From positions 124,001-188,000 of the forward strand of contig JBLNCI010000022.1 of NCBI GenBank assembly GCA_050260515.1: DNA of 64,000 nt, given 5' to 3'. The stretch is from DATJIG01 sp050260515. Its GTDB lineage: Bacteria; Pseudomonadota; Alphaproteobacteria; SMXQ01. Positions 28,159 through 36,446 of the stretch are shown one piece after another. Below the pieces are notes generated by a model. That model ran no database searches. It had not been told where the DNA came from and saw only the letters and a program-made list of their open reading frames with translations. Both the position numbers and the translations under genes were made by a program. How positions within the stretch are numbered: the first letter of the stretch is position 1; each line of letters opens with the position of its first letter.

Positions 28159-29526
28159 CTACTCCTTGCCGACGCCGATCCACTTGTCGCGGACGCCCTT
28201 GTAGTTCTGGGTCGGGTCGTAGACGGCGACCGGCAGAGCCATGTCGGATGCGGTCAGCCTGCCGACCGCGGCCCTGACCTGATACGCAGCGATCGCCGCG
28301 TCGCGTTCGGCGCGGGTCAGCGCCACCTCGGAGTTGAGGAGTTCCTGCTCGGCGTTGAGGAGATCAAGCACCGTCCGGGCGCCGACCAGCACTTCCTGAC
28401 GGACGCCGTCGAGGGCGCTCTCGTTGGCGCGGATCTGCGCCTGCAAGGATGTGGTGCGGGCGACTGCCGTCTGCCACGCATCCCACGCGCGCGTCGCACT
28501 CTCGCGCGCGTCGCGCCGCGCCTGATCGAGGAGCTGGCGGTTGAGGCGATCGGTCTCATACGCCGCGCGTAACTGCGAGTAGATCGCGCCGCCTTCGTAG
28601 ATCGGCACATTGAGCTGCAGCAGCGCGGTGTAGGTGTTGCGCCACCGGTTGGCAGAGCTCAGCGTGTCGTCCTCGTGCTGGGCCGTGCCGTTCAGGCTGA
28701 GGCTCGGCAGCAGCGCGCCCCGGACGACGTCGATGTTGGCCTTCGACGCCTGCTCGGTGTAGTCCGCCTGCAGCACGTTCGGATTGTTCCCGACCGCCTG
28801 CGCGACGGTTTCGTCAAGGTTCGCGGGAAGGTCGCGCAGCATCGGCGGCTGGGTCACCGAAGCGGGGACGTCGCCGACGACCGTCTGGTAGACCGCGCGC
28901 GCCGAAGCAAGATCGCCCTCCGCCTGGATGCGGTCCGCACGCGCCCCGGACAGACGGGCCTCAGCCTGCGAGACATCGGTGCGGGTGATCTCGCCGACGG
29001 CGAAGCGGTCGCGTGCCGCCTGGAGCTCGCGCTCGAGGCGCTGCTCATTGGTGCGGTTCAGGTCGAGGACCGCCTGCGCCTGCACGACGTTGAGATACGC
29101 GGTCGCGACGTTGAGGAGAACCGTCTGCTCGGTGTTGTTGAGGCGCGCGCGCCCGGCCAACACGTTGGCTTCGGCCTGTTCGGTGCCGGCAACCGTGCGA
29201 CCGCCGCGGTAGAGCGGCTGCTGAACCTGCAGCGCCGCCGTGCGCGGCTGCCGATACTGTTCGAACGGCGCGCTCGAATCGCTGACCTGCTTCTGGACGC
29301 CGGCGCTGCCGGTGACGGTAACGGTCGGACGCCAGCCGGCAAGAGCCTGCGAGACACCTTCGTCGGTGGCGCGCAACCGCGCGCGCTCGCCGAGAAGCGT
29401 CGGATTCGAAGCATAGGCCTTCGCCATCGCCTCCTCCAACGTCTCCGCCCGGGCCACCGTGCTCGCGAGCATAGCCGCTGCGACCGCAATCCCGCCGAAC
29501 CCGTAACCGATCTGCCTGCGCTTCAT
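28159..29526 (-). CDS. tolC: TolC-family outer membrane efflux protein
   Basis: 455 residues with a signal peptide ending near ARA-ET. It contains two structural repeats of the outer-membrane-factor type, each with long helical stretches (LNNTEQTVLLNVATAYLNV, and the second around TSLQAQIRANESALDG), and the ends VGARTVLDLLNAEQELLNS and LTASDM are family hallmarks. It forms a trimeric channel used by type I secretion and RND/MFP efflux pumps; no pump genes adjoin, so it is probably the general TolC. It lies 49 bp behind pcm. Confidence 0.93.
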   Translation of the reverse strand: MKRRQIGYGFGGIAVAAAMLASTVARAETLEEAMAKAYASNPTLLGERARLRATDEGVSQALAGWRPTVTVTGSAGVQKQVSDSSAPFEQYRQPRTAALQVQQPLYRGGRTVAGTEQAEANVLAGRARLNNTEQTVLLNVATAYLNVVQAQAVLDLNRTNEQRLERELQAARDRFAVGEITRTDVSQAEARLSGARADRIQAEGDLASARAVYQTVVGDVPASVTQPPMLRDLPANLDETVAQAVGNNPNVLQADYTEQASKANIDVVRGALLPSLSLNGTAQHEDDTLSSANRWRNTYTALLQLNVPIYEGGAIYSQLRAAYETDRLNRQLLDQARRDARESATRAWDAWQTAVARTTSLQAQIRANESALDGVRQEVLVGARTVLDLLNAEQELLNSEVALTRAERDAAIAAYQVRAAVGRLTASDMALPVAVYDPTQNYKGVRDKWIGVGKE

Positions 29527-29575
29527 TGCACCGTCCCTGAACAGTGTCTCAGTCGCGTCTCACGTGCCGCAATCA

Positions 29576-30235
29576 CTAGAAGACAAACGCCGGCTCAGCG
29601 GCGAACCCCGGCAGCAGCGGAGTCACCGCGTCGAACAGGGCCCGCCGCGACACGGTGGCATGCGCCTTCAGCATCAGCACACCCTGCCCCACGGTGCCGT
29701 CGTTGCGGGTGATGATCCCCGCGAGCCGACCGCCCTCGACGAGCTGGTCGCACAGCGCCTGCGGCACCTGCACCGCAGCACCGTCGAGCAGGATGACGTC
29801 GAACGGTCCTTCCTGCGGGCAGCCCGAGCGAAGGTCACCGCTGACCACCAGGACGTTGCCGACCCCGAGCGCGCTCAGCGTCTCCCGCGCGCGCGCCGCG
29901 AGATCGCTGTCGCATTCCAGCGCCACCACCCGCTTCGCGAGCCGCGCCACCACGGCAGCGAGGTAGCCGGTGCCGGCCCCGACCACGAGAACGTTGCCAG
30001 TGTCGCCGATCGCCACTTCCTGGACGAGGCGAGCCGCCGCGGTCGGCTCCATGAGGAAGCGGCCGGACCCGATCGGTACCGATTCATCGATGTAGGCGCA
30101 CGAGGCCAGCTCGGCCGGAACGAAGCGCTCCCGCGGGACCTCGCCGAAGGCGGCGAGAACCGCGGGATCGAGAACCTGATTCGGCCGCAATTGGCTTTCG
30201 AGCATGTTGCGGCGATACGAGGCGAAGTCGGTCAT
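29576..30235 (-). CDS. Protein-L-isoaspartate O-methyltransferase family protein
   Basis: 219 residues from ATG 30235. It begins MTDFASYRRNMLESQLRPNQV, then VPRERFVP, and SAM motif I VLVVGAGTGYLAAVVA, all PIMT-family. Repair of isoaspartyl residues is the classical role. This pre-tolC subgroup of Alphaproteobacteria lacks part of the canonical active-site segment, so another methyl acceptor is possible. The frame stays open upstream to 30556 through the tRNA-Cys gene on the other strand and is spurious there. Confidence 0.82.
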   Translation of the reverse strand: MTDFASYRRNMLESQLRPNQVLDPAVLAAFGEVPRERFVPAELASCAYIDESVPIGSGRFLMEPTAAARLVQEVAIGDTGNVLVVGAGTGYLAAVVARLAKRVVALECDSDLAARARETLSALGVGNVLVVSGDLRSGCPQEGPFDVILLDGAAVQVPQALCDQLVEGGRLAGIITRNDGTVGQGVLMLKAHATVSRRALFDAVTPLLPGFAAEPAFVF

Positions 30236-30383
30236 GACGCGGAAGTCGCAAAAATCCAATCGGGTCAACCGCCACGGGCGGATTGGCGACGAAACTAAAG
30301 GAGCAGGGCGTTTGGGGCAACGACCAACGACACCGGCCAAGGTTGAGGTGCCATTCGCCGCCGACGGCCGAAAAAGGCAGGTC

Positions 30384-30412
30384 TTGACCCTCGGATGCCT
30401 TGGCCCTAAGAG
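30384..30412 (+). promoter_or_regulatory. Candidate promoter for tRNA-Cys
   Basis: TTGACC, 17-base spacer, TAAGAG, ending 70 bases before the mature tRNA-Cys. The -35 is close to consensus and the -10 moderate. It would give a leader of about 60 bases for 5' processing. Confidence 0.35.
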
Positions 30413-30481
30413 GGCAGCGCGTCGCGCCACCGCGCATCGACGCGGCGCTCGCGCGCCGAGACCCTTCTGCCCATACCCGGC

Positions 30482-30555
30482 GGCCGGATAGCAAAGTGGT
30501 AATGCTCGGGACTGCAAATCCCGCATCGGCGGTTCGATTCCGCCTCCGGCCTCCA
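30482..30555 (+). tRNA. tRNA-Cys (GCA)
   Basis: A full cloverleaf folds: acceptor GGCCGGA with TCCGGCC, anticodon stem CGGGA/TCCCG with loop CTGCAAA (anticodon GCA, 30514-30516), T-arm GGCGG-TTCGATT-CCGCC, discriminator T and encoded CCA. It decodes UGC/UGU. Confidence 0.97.
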
Positions 30556-30665
30556 CTTCCCCTCAGCGCCGGCGTGCCGCACCGGCGGCCGATGGCGCAA
30601 CCATCTTGAGGACGGACGCTTAAGAGGTCATTTAGGAAAGTATGGCAGAGGGTGCGGGCCTTTGT

Positions 30666-30671
30666 TATAAC
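30666..30671 (+). promoter_or_regulatory. Candidate -10 element for tRNA-Asn
   Basis: TATAAC in an A/T patch (TTTGTTATAACCC), 50 bases before the tRNA-Asn. The hexamer 17 bases upstream (TGGCAG) is a poor -35, so support is moderate. Confidence 0.35.
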
Positions 30672-30720
30672 CCGCCCCGCGCCGCGCCACGGCGCAGGAA
30701 TCCAGCCTTATCAGCGGTAT

Positions 30721-30795
30721 TCCCAGGTAGCTCAGTGGTAGAGCTAGCGGCTGTTAACCGCTCGGTCGGGGGTTCGAATCCCTCCCTGGGAGCCA
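30721..30795 (+). tRNA. tRNA-Asn (GTT)
   Basis: Cloverleaf with acceptor TCCCAGG/CCTGGGA, D-arm containing CTCAGTGGTAGAG, anticodon stem AGCGG/CCGCT with loop CTGTTAA (anticodon GTT, 30753-30755), T-loop TTCGAAT, discriminator G and encoded CCA. It decodes AAC/AAU. Confidence 0.97.
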
Positions 30796-30799
30796 GCTT

Positions 30800-30831
30800 A
30801 GCGGGGTCCAGGCAATCGCCTGGACCCCGCT
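30800..30831 (+). terminator. Strong hairpin directly after tRNA-Asn
   Basis: Perfect 14-bp stem AGCGGGGTCCAGGC / GCCTGGACCCCGCT with loop AATC, starting 4 bases after the CCA end. Only a weak T-stretch follows (TGTCGTTTC), yet stem strength and position make it the likely tRNA terminator. Confidence 0.75.
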
Positions 30832-30937
30832 GTCGTTTCACGCGGCGCATCCGCCGCCTCAAGGCCCACAACTGACTCCCGCTACGCTTTCCGGTACCGT
30901 CGCCGGAAAAGTAGAACCACTCACGCGGAGGCTTCCG

Positions 30938-31957
30938 ATGGGACGCGATCGTCTCAGGCCGTTGTTGTGCGCGGCACTTGTGGCCGCCGGCGCGACCGCC
31001 CTCTCCACCACGGCACGCGCGGACGGCGCCGCCGACTTCTACAAGGGCAGGACCGTCACCTACGTCGCGGCGACATCCGCCGGCGGCGGCTACGATTTCT
31101 ATGGCCGGCTGGTGTCGCGGTTCATGGAAAAGCATATGCCGGGCACGACCTTCATCGTGAAGAACGTGCCGGGCGCGGGTCACATCGTCGGCGCCAACTT
31201 CATCTACGCGTCGCGTCCCGACGGCCTCACCATCGGCATTTTCAACACCGGGCTCATTTACGCACAGCTCGCGAAGATGCAGGGCGTGAAGTTCGACCTC
31301 GCCAAGATGACCTGGATCGGAAAGGCATCGTCGGACCCGCGGGTCCTCGTGCTGTCGAAGGAATCGAAGTTCAAGTCGTGGGACGACCTGCGCGCCAGCC
31401 AGACACCGATCAAGATATCCATCGGCGGCATCGGCTCGGCCGCGTACTCCGAGACGATGATGGTGACCCGGGCCTTCAACCTGAAGACGCAGATCATCCC
31501 GGGCTACACCGGCGCGGATTCGGAAATGGCGATGCGCCGCGGCGAGATCGACGCCAACCTCGGCGCGCTTTCGACCTACGAGATGTTCGTCAAGTCGGGC
31601 TACGGCAGCTTCGCGCTCCAGATCGGCGGCGAGCCGATGCCGGGCGTGCCGCAGGCGGTCCAGCTTGCCGACACCCCGGAAGCCAAGTCGTTGATCGCGC
31701 TGGTGCACTCCCAGGCGGACATCAGTCGCCTCACGGCCGGACCTCCCGGGATTGCCGCCGATCGTACCGCCTACCTGCGGGCTGCCTACCGCAAGGCGCT
31801 CGAGGACCCGGAGCTTCGCGAGCAGGCGACGAAGGGTGGTGATCGTCCGGTCGACCCGCTCTACGGGGAAGAGGTCGCCGAGCGGGTGCGCGTGGCCCTC
31901 GCGCAGCCGCCGGAGCTCGTCTCGTTCATCAACGAGGTGACCGCCCCGGCGAAGTGA
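30938..31957 (+). CDS. Bug/TctC-family periplasmic substrate-binding protein
   Basis: 339 residues, ATG with GCGGAGG upstream. A signal peptide (to about ARA-DG) precedes the Bug-type fold: FYKGRTVTYVAATSAGGGYDFYGR, PGTTFIVKNVPGAG and GYTGADSEMAMRRGE. These proteins bind carboxylates and related small molecules for tripartite tricarboxylate transporters. No TctA/TctB membrane genes lie in the window, so it is an orphan. It is more distant from the tandem pair at 43145-45254 than they are from each other. Confidence 0.88.
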   Translation: MGRDRLRPLLCAALVAAGATALSTTARADGAADFYKGRTVTYVAATSAGGGYDFYGRLVSRFMEKHMPGTTFIVKNVPGAGHIVGANFIYASRPDGLTIGIFNTGLIYAQLAKMQGVKFDLAKMTWIGKASSDPRVLVLSKESKFKSWDDLRASQTPIKISIGGIGSAAYSETMMVTRAFNLKTQIIPGYTGADSEMAMRRGEIDANLGALSTYEMFVKSGYGSFALQIGGEPMPGVPQAVQLADTPEAKSLIALVHSQADISRLTAGPPGIAADRTAYLRAAYRKALEDPELREQATKGGDRPVDPLYGEEVAERVRVALAQPPELVSFINEVTAPAK

Positions 31958-32048
31958 CGAGGTCGCGATCGGCTGCGACGCGATCGGTCTGATCACCCGC
32001 TGAGGGCGACGAGCCGCACCGGCATCCAGGAGCGGCTGAGTTCCTGGA

Positions 32049-32876
32049 TCACGTCTCCGAGATGAGATCCGGCGCGCGGGCGATCACGAACGCCTCGCGC
32101 TCGGGAATCGCCGTGTCCCATCGCTTTGCGTCGACGCGCGCACCGGTGATGTCCGCTGCCTCATCCGAGCAGAGCCACACCGCGGGCGGGCCCATGATCG
32201 CCGGATCGAGGAGCTTGCGGCCGCCCGTGCCGCTCAGTGCCGTCGCCATGCCGGTCTGCGTCGCGCCGCCGGGCATGAGCGTGTTCACCGTCACGCCTGT
32301 CTCGGCGAGATCCTGCGACCAGATCGCCGTCGCCGGCTCGATCGTCGTCTTCGAGATGCCGTAGGGCGCGTTGCCGGCCTTGCGCATCGTGTTGAACGTC
32401 GCGCCGATGTTGATGATCCGTCCCCACCGGCGCTTGAGCATCTGCGGCACGGCGGCGCGCGCCATCAGGAACGGCCCGGTGACGTTGGTGTCGACGATCG
32501 TCCGCCAGAGGTCGACCGGGGTGTTCCAGAACTTGAGCCGCTCGGGCTCGGGCAAGTGGGCGTTGGCCTCGAGAATGAAGCGATAGCCGCGTCCGGCGTT
32601 GTTGACGAGGATGTCGAGCCTGCCGAATCGCTTCACCGTCTCGTCGACGACTCGGCCACAGTCGGCATCGTTGGTGACGTCCGCGGTGAGCGCGAGGATG
32701 CGGTCCGCGCCGGCAATCTTGCCGATGGCATCCGCCGCCGCCGAGAGCTCCGCACTTGAGCGTGCGGCCGTGATCGTCACCCGTGCGCCGGCACGCGCCA
32801 ACGCCTCGGCGATCGCGCGGCCGATGCCCCGTCCACCGCCGGTGACGATTGCGACTTTGTTGTCCAAAGCGCCCAT
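32049..32876 (-). CDS. Short-chain dehydrogenase/reductase
   Basis: 275 residues. NAD(P) motif VTGGGRGIGRA, NNAG at the strand-4 end and catalytic YGISK are present. The usual Ser that precedes the Tyr by about 13 residues is missing: the segment reads NIGATFNT, so Thr or Ala stands there. Substrate unknown. A terminator separates it from the upstream UbiD gene, so it is probably expressed from its own promoter or by read-through. Confidence 0.85.
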   Translation of the reverse strand: MGALDNKVAIVTGGGRGIGRAIAEALARAGARVTITAARSSAELSAAADAIGKIAGADRILALTADVTNDADCGRVVDETVKRFGRLDILVNNAGRGYRFILEANAHLPEPERLKFWNTPVDLWRTIVDTNVTGPFLMARAAVPQMLKRRWGRIINIGATFNTMRKAGNAPYGISKTTIEPATAIWSQDLAETGVTVNTLMPGGATQTGMATALSGTGGRKLLDPAIMGPPAVWLCSDEAADITGARVDAKRWDTAIPEREAFVIARAPDLISET

Positions 32877-32893
32877 ATCTCAGCTCTCGAACG

Positions 32894-32922
32894 AAAACGG
32901 GGCCGGCGTTTGCCGGCCCCGT
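32894..32922 (-). terminator. Intrinsic terminator after UbiD-family gene
   Basis: On the minus strand an 11-bp perfect stem ACGGGGCCGGC / GCCGGCCCCGT with a 4-base loop runs into TTTTCG. It begins 7 bases past the UbiD stop codon. Confidence 0.8.
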
Positions 32923-32929
32923 CCTTGCC

Positions 32930-34435
32930 TCAGCGGCCCTTGCTCCTGGCCTTGGTCTTGCCGTCGAGCATCCAGGAGAACATCTCCTTCGTCTTTTTCG
33001 CCGTCTCGGGCAGCGGCATGTTGACGATCGGATACTTGTCCTTCCAGTGGAACGGGCGGCACGCGTCGATGATGGCGCGGCTGTTGCTGTAGTCGCCCTT
33101 CGCCTTCTTGTCGGGCGGGATCGACGGATCGAGCGGCGTCGACCACGCCTGATGGATGATGTCGATCGAGGTCGCCGGATCCGAGCGCGAGGTCATCGCC
33201 CACACAAGGTCCTGCAGGTTGGCGACATCGACGTCGTCATCGACGACGACGACGTACTTGCCGGCGTACGCGACCGAGCGGCACATCGCGGCGAGGTGTC
33301 CCGCCTGGCGGGCGTGGCCGGGGTAGCGCTGCTTGATCGACACCGCGGTGAGCTGGCGCGAGCCGCCGGCCTCGTGGCACCACGTCGCGACGACGTCCGG
33401 CAGCCCCGCCTTCTGCAGCTCCTGCTTCAGCACCGCCGAGCGCATCACGGCGCGGTAGCGTGCCTGCTCCTCCGGCGGCTTCTGCGGCGGACAGCCCAGA
33501 ATGATCGGATCATTGCGGTGGTAGATCGCCTTGATGTCGAGCACCGGCTCGCTGCGCTGACTCGACCCGTAGTAGCCCGTCCACTCACCGAACGGACCTT
33601 CGGGCATCGTCTTGCCGGGCTCGACGAAGCCTTCGATGACGATCTCGGCGTTGGCCGGGAACGGCAGGCCGGTGTACTTGCCCTTCACCACCTTCTGCGG
33701 ACGGCCCCGATAGGCGCCGGCGACCTCGAACTCGCACATCCCGTACGGGATCTCGGTGCAGGCCATGAGGAAGTTCAGCGGATCGCCGCCGACGACGATG
33801 CACACCGGCATCGGCTTGTTGAGGAACTCGTACTTGTCGCGGTGGATGCGGCCGTGCTTGCCCGGCGAAATGTAGAACCCGACCTGCTTCGCGTTCTGAA
33901 TCATCACGCGGTAGGTGCCGACGTTGACCCAGCCCTCCTCGGGGTCCTGGGTCACGTTGAAGCTGCCGGTGCCGATGTAGCGGCGGCCCTCGTCGCGGTC
34001 GTGCCAGACCGGCGTCGGGAACTTGAGGACGTCGACGGCGTCGCCCTCGAGCACGTTCTCCATCACCGGGCCGGTGTTGACGACCTCGTAGGGCAGCGGC
34101 TTGTGGGAGATCTGCTGGAATTCCTTGAGGAAGGATTCCGACAGCTCGACCTTATTGAGGTCCGGCGAGAAGCCGAGCGTCATGTTCTGGCGCTTGCCGC
34201 CGAAAAAGTTGGTCAGCACCCGGAACCCCTTGGGGTAGCCCGGGATGTTGTCGAACAGCGCGACCGGCGCGTTCTCGTCGTGCTGCAGGAGCTCGGCGGC
34301 CATGCCGATGTCGTCCTGCCAGGTGTAGCCGTCCGCGCGCACCAGCTCGCCGAGCTTCTCGGCTTCGACCATCCACTCGCGGAGGTCGTCATAGGGCACG
34401 CGGGCCTTGCGGTTAGCGGACACGGCAGTGGACAT
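32930..34435 (-). CDS. UbiD-family decarboxylase
   Basis: 501 residues from ATG 34435, with AGGAGG upstream. UbiD enzymes use prenylated FMN to (de)carboxylate aromatic or unsaturated acids. Family marks are RYIGTGSFNVTQDPE, NVGTYRVMI, ACTEIPYG, and EGPFGEWTGYYG with the catalytic Glu region. The C-terminal VVVVDDDVDV..DLVWAMTSR segment is the conserved metal/phosphate region. The substrate is unlikely to be the ubiquinone precursor, since it sits with an SDR, an OsmC protein and an exported amidohydrolase. No UbiX (cofactor maker) is in the window. Confidence 0.92.
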   Translation of the reverse strand: MSTAVSANRKARVPYDDLREWMVEAEKLGELVRADGYTWQDDIGMAAELLQHDENAPVALFDNIPGYPKGFRVLTNFFGGKRQNMTLGFSPDLNKVELSESFLKEFQQISHKPLPYEVVNTGPVMENVLEGDAVDVLKFPTPVWHDRDEGRRYIGTGSFNVTQDPEEGWVNVGTYRVMIQNAKQVGFYISPGKHGRIHRDKYEFLNKPMPVCIVVGGDPLNFLMACTEIPYGMCEFEVAGAYRGRPQKVVKGKYTGLPFPANAEIVIEGFVEPGKTMPEGPFGEWTGYYGSSQRSEPVLDIKAIYHRNDPIILGCPPQKPPEEQARYRAVMRSAVLKQELQKAGLPDVVATWCHEAGGSRQLTAVSIKQRYPGHARQAGHLAAMCRSVAYAGKYVVVVDDDVDVANLQDLVWAMTSRSDPATSIDIIHQAWSTPLDPSIPPDKKAKGDYSNSRAIIDACRPFHWKDKYPIVNMPLPETAKKTKEMFSWMLDGKTKARSKGR

Positions 34436-34540
34436 GGGGCCTCCTGGACGCACTGGTCGACGGGATCGGAAACGAGGGCGGCATTATAAGGATTTTTACG
34501 TCCCTGAAAGCCCCCCGCCCCGTTCTGTCCGAGCGCGGCT

Positions 34541-34984
34541 TCAGATCTCGGCGACGGGCGCCAGCAGCCGCGTGGAAATGGACTTTTCGCCCATCAGCGT
34601 CCTGTGCACCGGACACTTGTCGGCGATCTCGACGAGCCGGGCCTGCTGCTCGGGGGTGAGCGCCCGGTCGGTTTCGATCAGCCGCTCGATGGCCACGCGC
34701 TTCTCGGCGCTACCTTCGATCTTCTCCCAGCGAATCCGCAGCCGCACGGTCAACTCGCCGACGTCCCACTTCTTGCGCTCGGCGTAGAGCTTGAGCGTCA
34801 TCGCGGTGCAGGCGCCCAGAGCGCTCAACAGCAGGTCGTGCGGCGCCGGACCGCTGTCGTCACCCCCGAGCGACGCCGGCTCGTCGGCGCGCATGGTATG
34901 GCGACCGACCGTGATGTCCTGCGCGAGCTTGCCCTCGCGGGCACCGCGGACCGTCACCCGCCACTCTCCGCTGCTGTCCGGCAT
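34541..34984 (-). CDS. OsmC-family protein
   Basis: 147 residues from ATG 34984, chosen over ATG 34987 for its better GGAGG spacing. The two Cys positions are in LSALGACTAMTLKLYAERK and DKCPVHRTLMG. It belongs to the short OsmC/YhfA-like group of peroxide- or thiol-linked proteins and is distinct from the OsmC at 20709. It lies between an exported amidohydrolase (19 bp upstream) and ubiD (on the same strand beyond a 105-bp gap). Confidence 0.85.
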   Translation of the reverse strand: MPDSSGEWRVTVRGAREGKLAQDITVGRHTMRADEPASLGGDDSGPAPHDLLLSALGACTAMTLKLYAERKKWDVGELTVRLRIRWEKIEGSAEKRVAIERLIETDRALTPEQQARLVEIADKCPVHRTLMGEKSISTRLLAPVAEI

Positions 34985-35003
34985 CATCGGCCTCCATTCC
35001 GTG

Positions 35004-36311
35004 TCACGCCCCGCCGTGCGACCGGTCGAGCCGGTAGATGCGGACGGCATTCGCGTACGCGATCTTGCGCTTGAGGTCGTCGGGCAACGCATCGACGAAC
35101 CGCCGCGCCTGGTCGAGCGTCCCTTCGTCCGGCGACCGCTGGGCGTTGGGGACCGCATTGTAGAACGCGTCGGTCCCGATGACGAAGCGGTCCGGGAACT
35201 CGCGGAACAGAGCGAGCCACTCCGGCTTGATCGAGCCGTTGCCGGCCACCGGGCGGTTCTCCGGGGCGGCGGCGTTGGGGTTGAGCTTGATGCTGAGGAA
35301 CAAATTCGCGTGCGCCGCGAGCAGCCGCCGCGTCAGATCGACGGTCCAGTACCCGGTGTTGTCCCAGCCGACATGCGCCCACACGACCCGCGCGTTCGCG
35401 TTGTGCGCGAGCAGTCGCTCGAGGTTGTCGACGTTGCCCTTGATCGTCTCCGGGTTGGCCGACGACCTCTGGTGCCAGCCTTTCGGCATGTCCATGTCCT
35501 GCGGAATGACTTCCATGTGGAGGTCGATCGGCAGATCGTTCTCCGCGGCGATGTCGGCGAGCATCATGAACAGCGGATGATCGGGCGGCGTGTCCTCATA
35601 GGGGTGGCCGTTGAACATCGACAGATGCACCGACGCAAACTCGCCCAGTGCGACGATCCCGGAGTGGCTGAATCGCTCGGCGAGCTGCCGGAATGGACCC
35701 GCGATCTGCGGCCCCATCTCCCCGGTCGAATGCGCGCGCTCGATCATCGGATTGAGCGAGCCGCCACCGGCCGCGACATACAGTCCCTCGTACGGTGCCA
35801 CCGCTTGGGCATATGCGTTCGCCTCCGCGCCTCGACCTTCCACGTTGGGCGGCGGCAGGATGATGGACGCGACCACGTCGTAGCGCTTCATCTCGTTGGC
35901 CGCGAACTGCGCGGCGTCATCGAAGCCTCCGGAAACAGCACCCCCGGGCCCGGCGCCGCGGCGCGGGCCCGCTCCGGGACGCATATGAGCGTGCACATCG
36001 ATGATCGGCACGGGAGTCGTCGCATCGAGCACAGCAACGTCGAGCGCCTTTCGCGGCGGAACCATGAGCGGTCCCGGAGGTCCGCCGGGCCCTTGACGTC
36101 CCTGCGGCTCGACCGTTCCGCCCTGCGCGTCGGGCCCGTTCTGGAATCGGCGCACGCCGGGACCACCGAAGCCGCCAGGACCACCTGGCCCGCGACTTCC
36201 GGGGCCCGCTTGCGCTACCACGATGCCCTCGTCGCTGCGCGCCGACGGTATCTCCGCCGCACTCACGGCGAGTCCGCACACCAAGCACAACGCCACTGCC
36301 CACCCGCGCAT
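35004..36311 (-). CDS. Exported amidohydrolase (amidohydrolase-2 type) with Gly/Pro-rich linker
   Basis: 435 residues from ATG 36311, with GGAG ahead; an ATG 12 bases upstream overlaps that GGAG. A signal peptide is followed by ~60 residues rich in Gly, Pro and Arg (GPGGPGGFGGPG repeats). The catalytic TIM barrel then begins with the metal motif IIDVHAHMRP, with further ligands in DLHMEV, WAHVGWD and IGTDAFYN. The reaction is unknown; relatives act on lactones or decarboxylate aromatic acids. Export of such an enzyme is unusual and parallels the neighbouring periplasmic binding proteins. Confidence 0.85.
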   Translation of the reverse strand: MRGWAVALCLVCGLAVSAAEIPSARSDEGIVVAQAGPGSRGPGGPGGFGGPGVRRFQNGPDAQGGTVEPQGRQGPGGPPGPLMVPPRKALDVAVLDATTPVPIIDVHAHMRPGAGPRRGAGPGGAVSGGFDDAAQFAANEMKRYDVVASIILPPPNVEGRGAEANAYAQAVAPYEGLYVAAGGGSLNPMIERAHSTGEMGPQIAGPFRQLAERFSHSGIVALGEFASVHLSMFNGHPYEDTPPDHPLFMMLADIAAENDLPIDLHMEVIPQDMDMPKGWHQRSSANPETIKGNVDNLERLLAHNANARVVWAHVGWDNTGYWTVDLTRRLLAAHANLFLSIKLNPNAAAPENRPVAGNGSIKPEWLALFREFPDRFVIGTDAFYNAVPNAQRSPDEGTLDQARRFVDALPDDLKRKIAYANAVRIYRLDRSHGGA

Positions 36312-36446
36312 CGCCGTCTCCAACCTGTCGGACGCGCGCGGATGCTAGGCCACGCCCATGCAAGTTGTGAACTCCGCAGCGCTGCTCTGGGTAGTTGCCC
36401 CATGATACCGGCGCGGGCATAGTGTGGCCGCCTCACCGAGTCGGTC

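Noticed and set aside
30236..30556. N-terminal extension of the PIMT-family gene
   Set aside because: The extension runs antisense through tRNA-Cys; the conserved protein starts at 30235.
30642..30875. 77-codon plus-strand frame over tRNA-Asn
   Set aside because: It contains the entire tRNA gene and its terminator; not coding.
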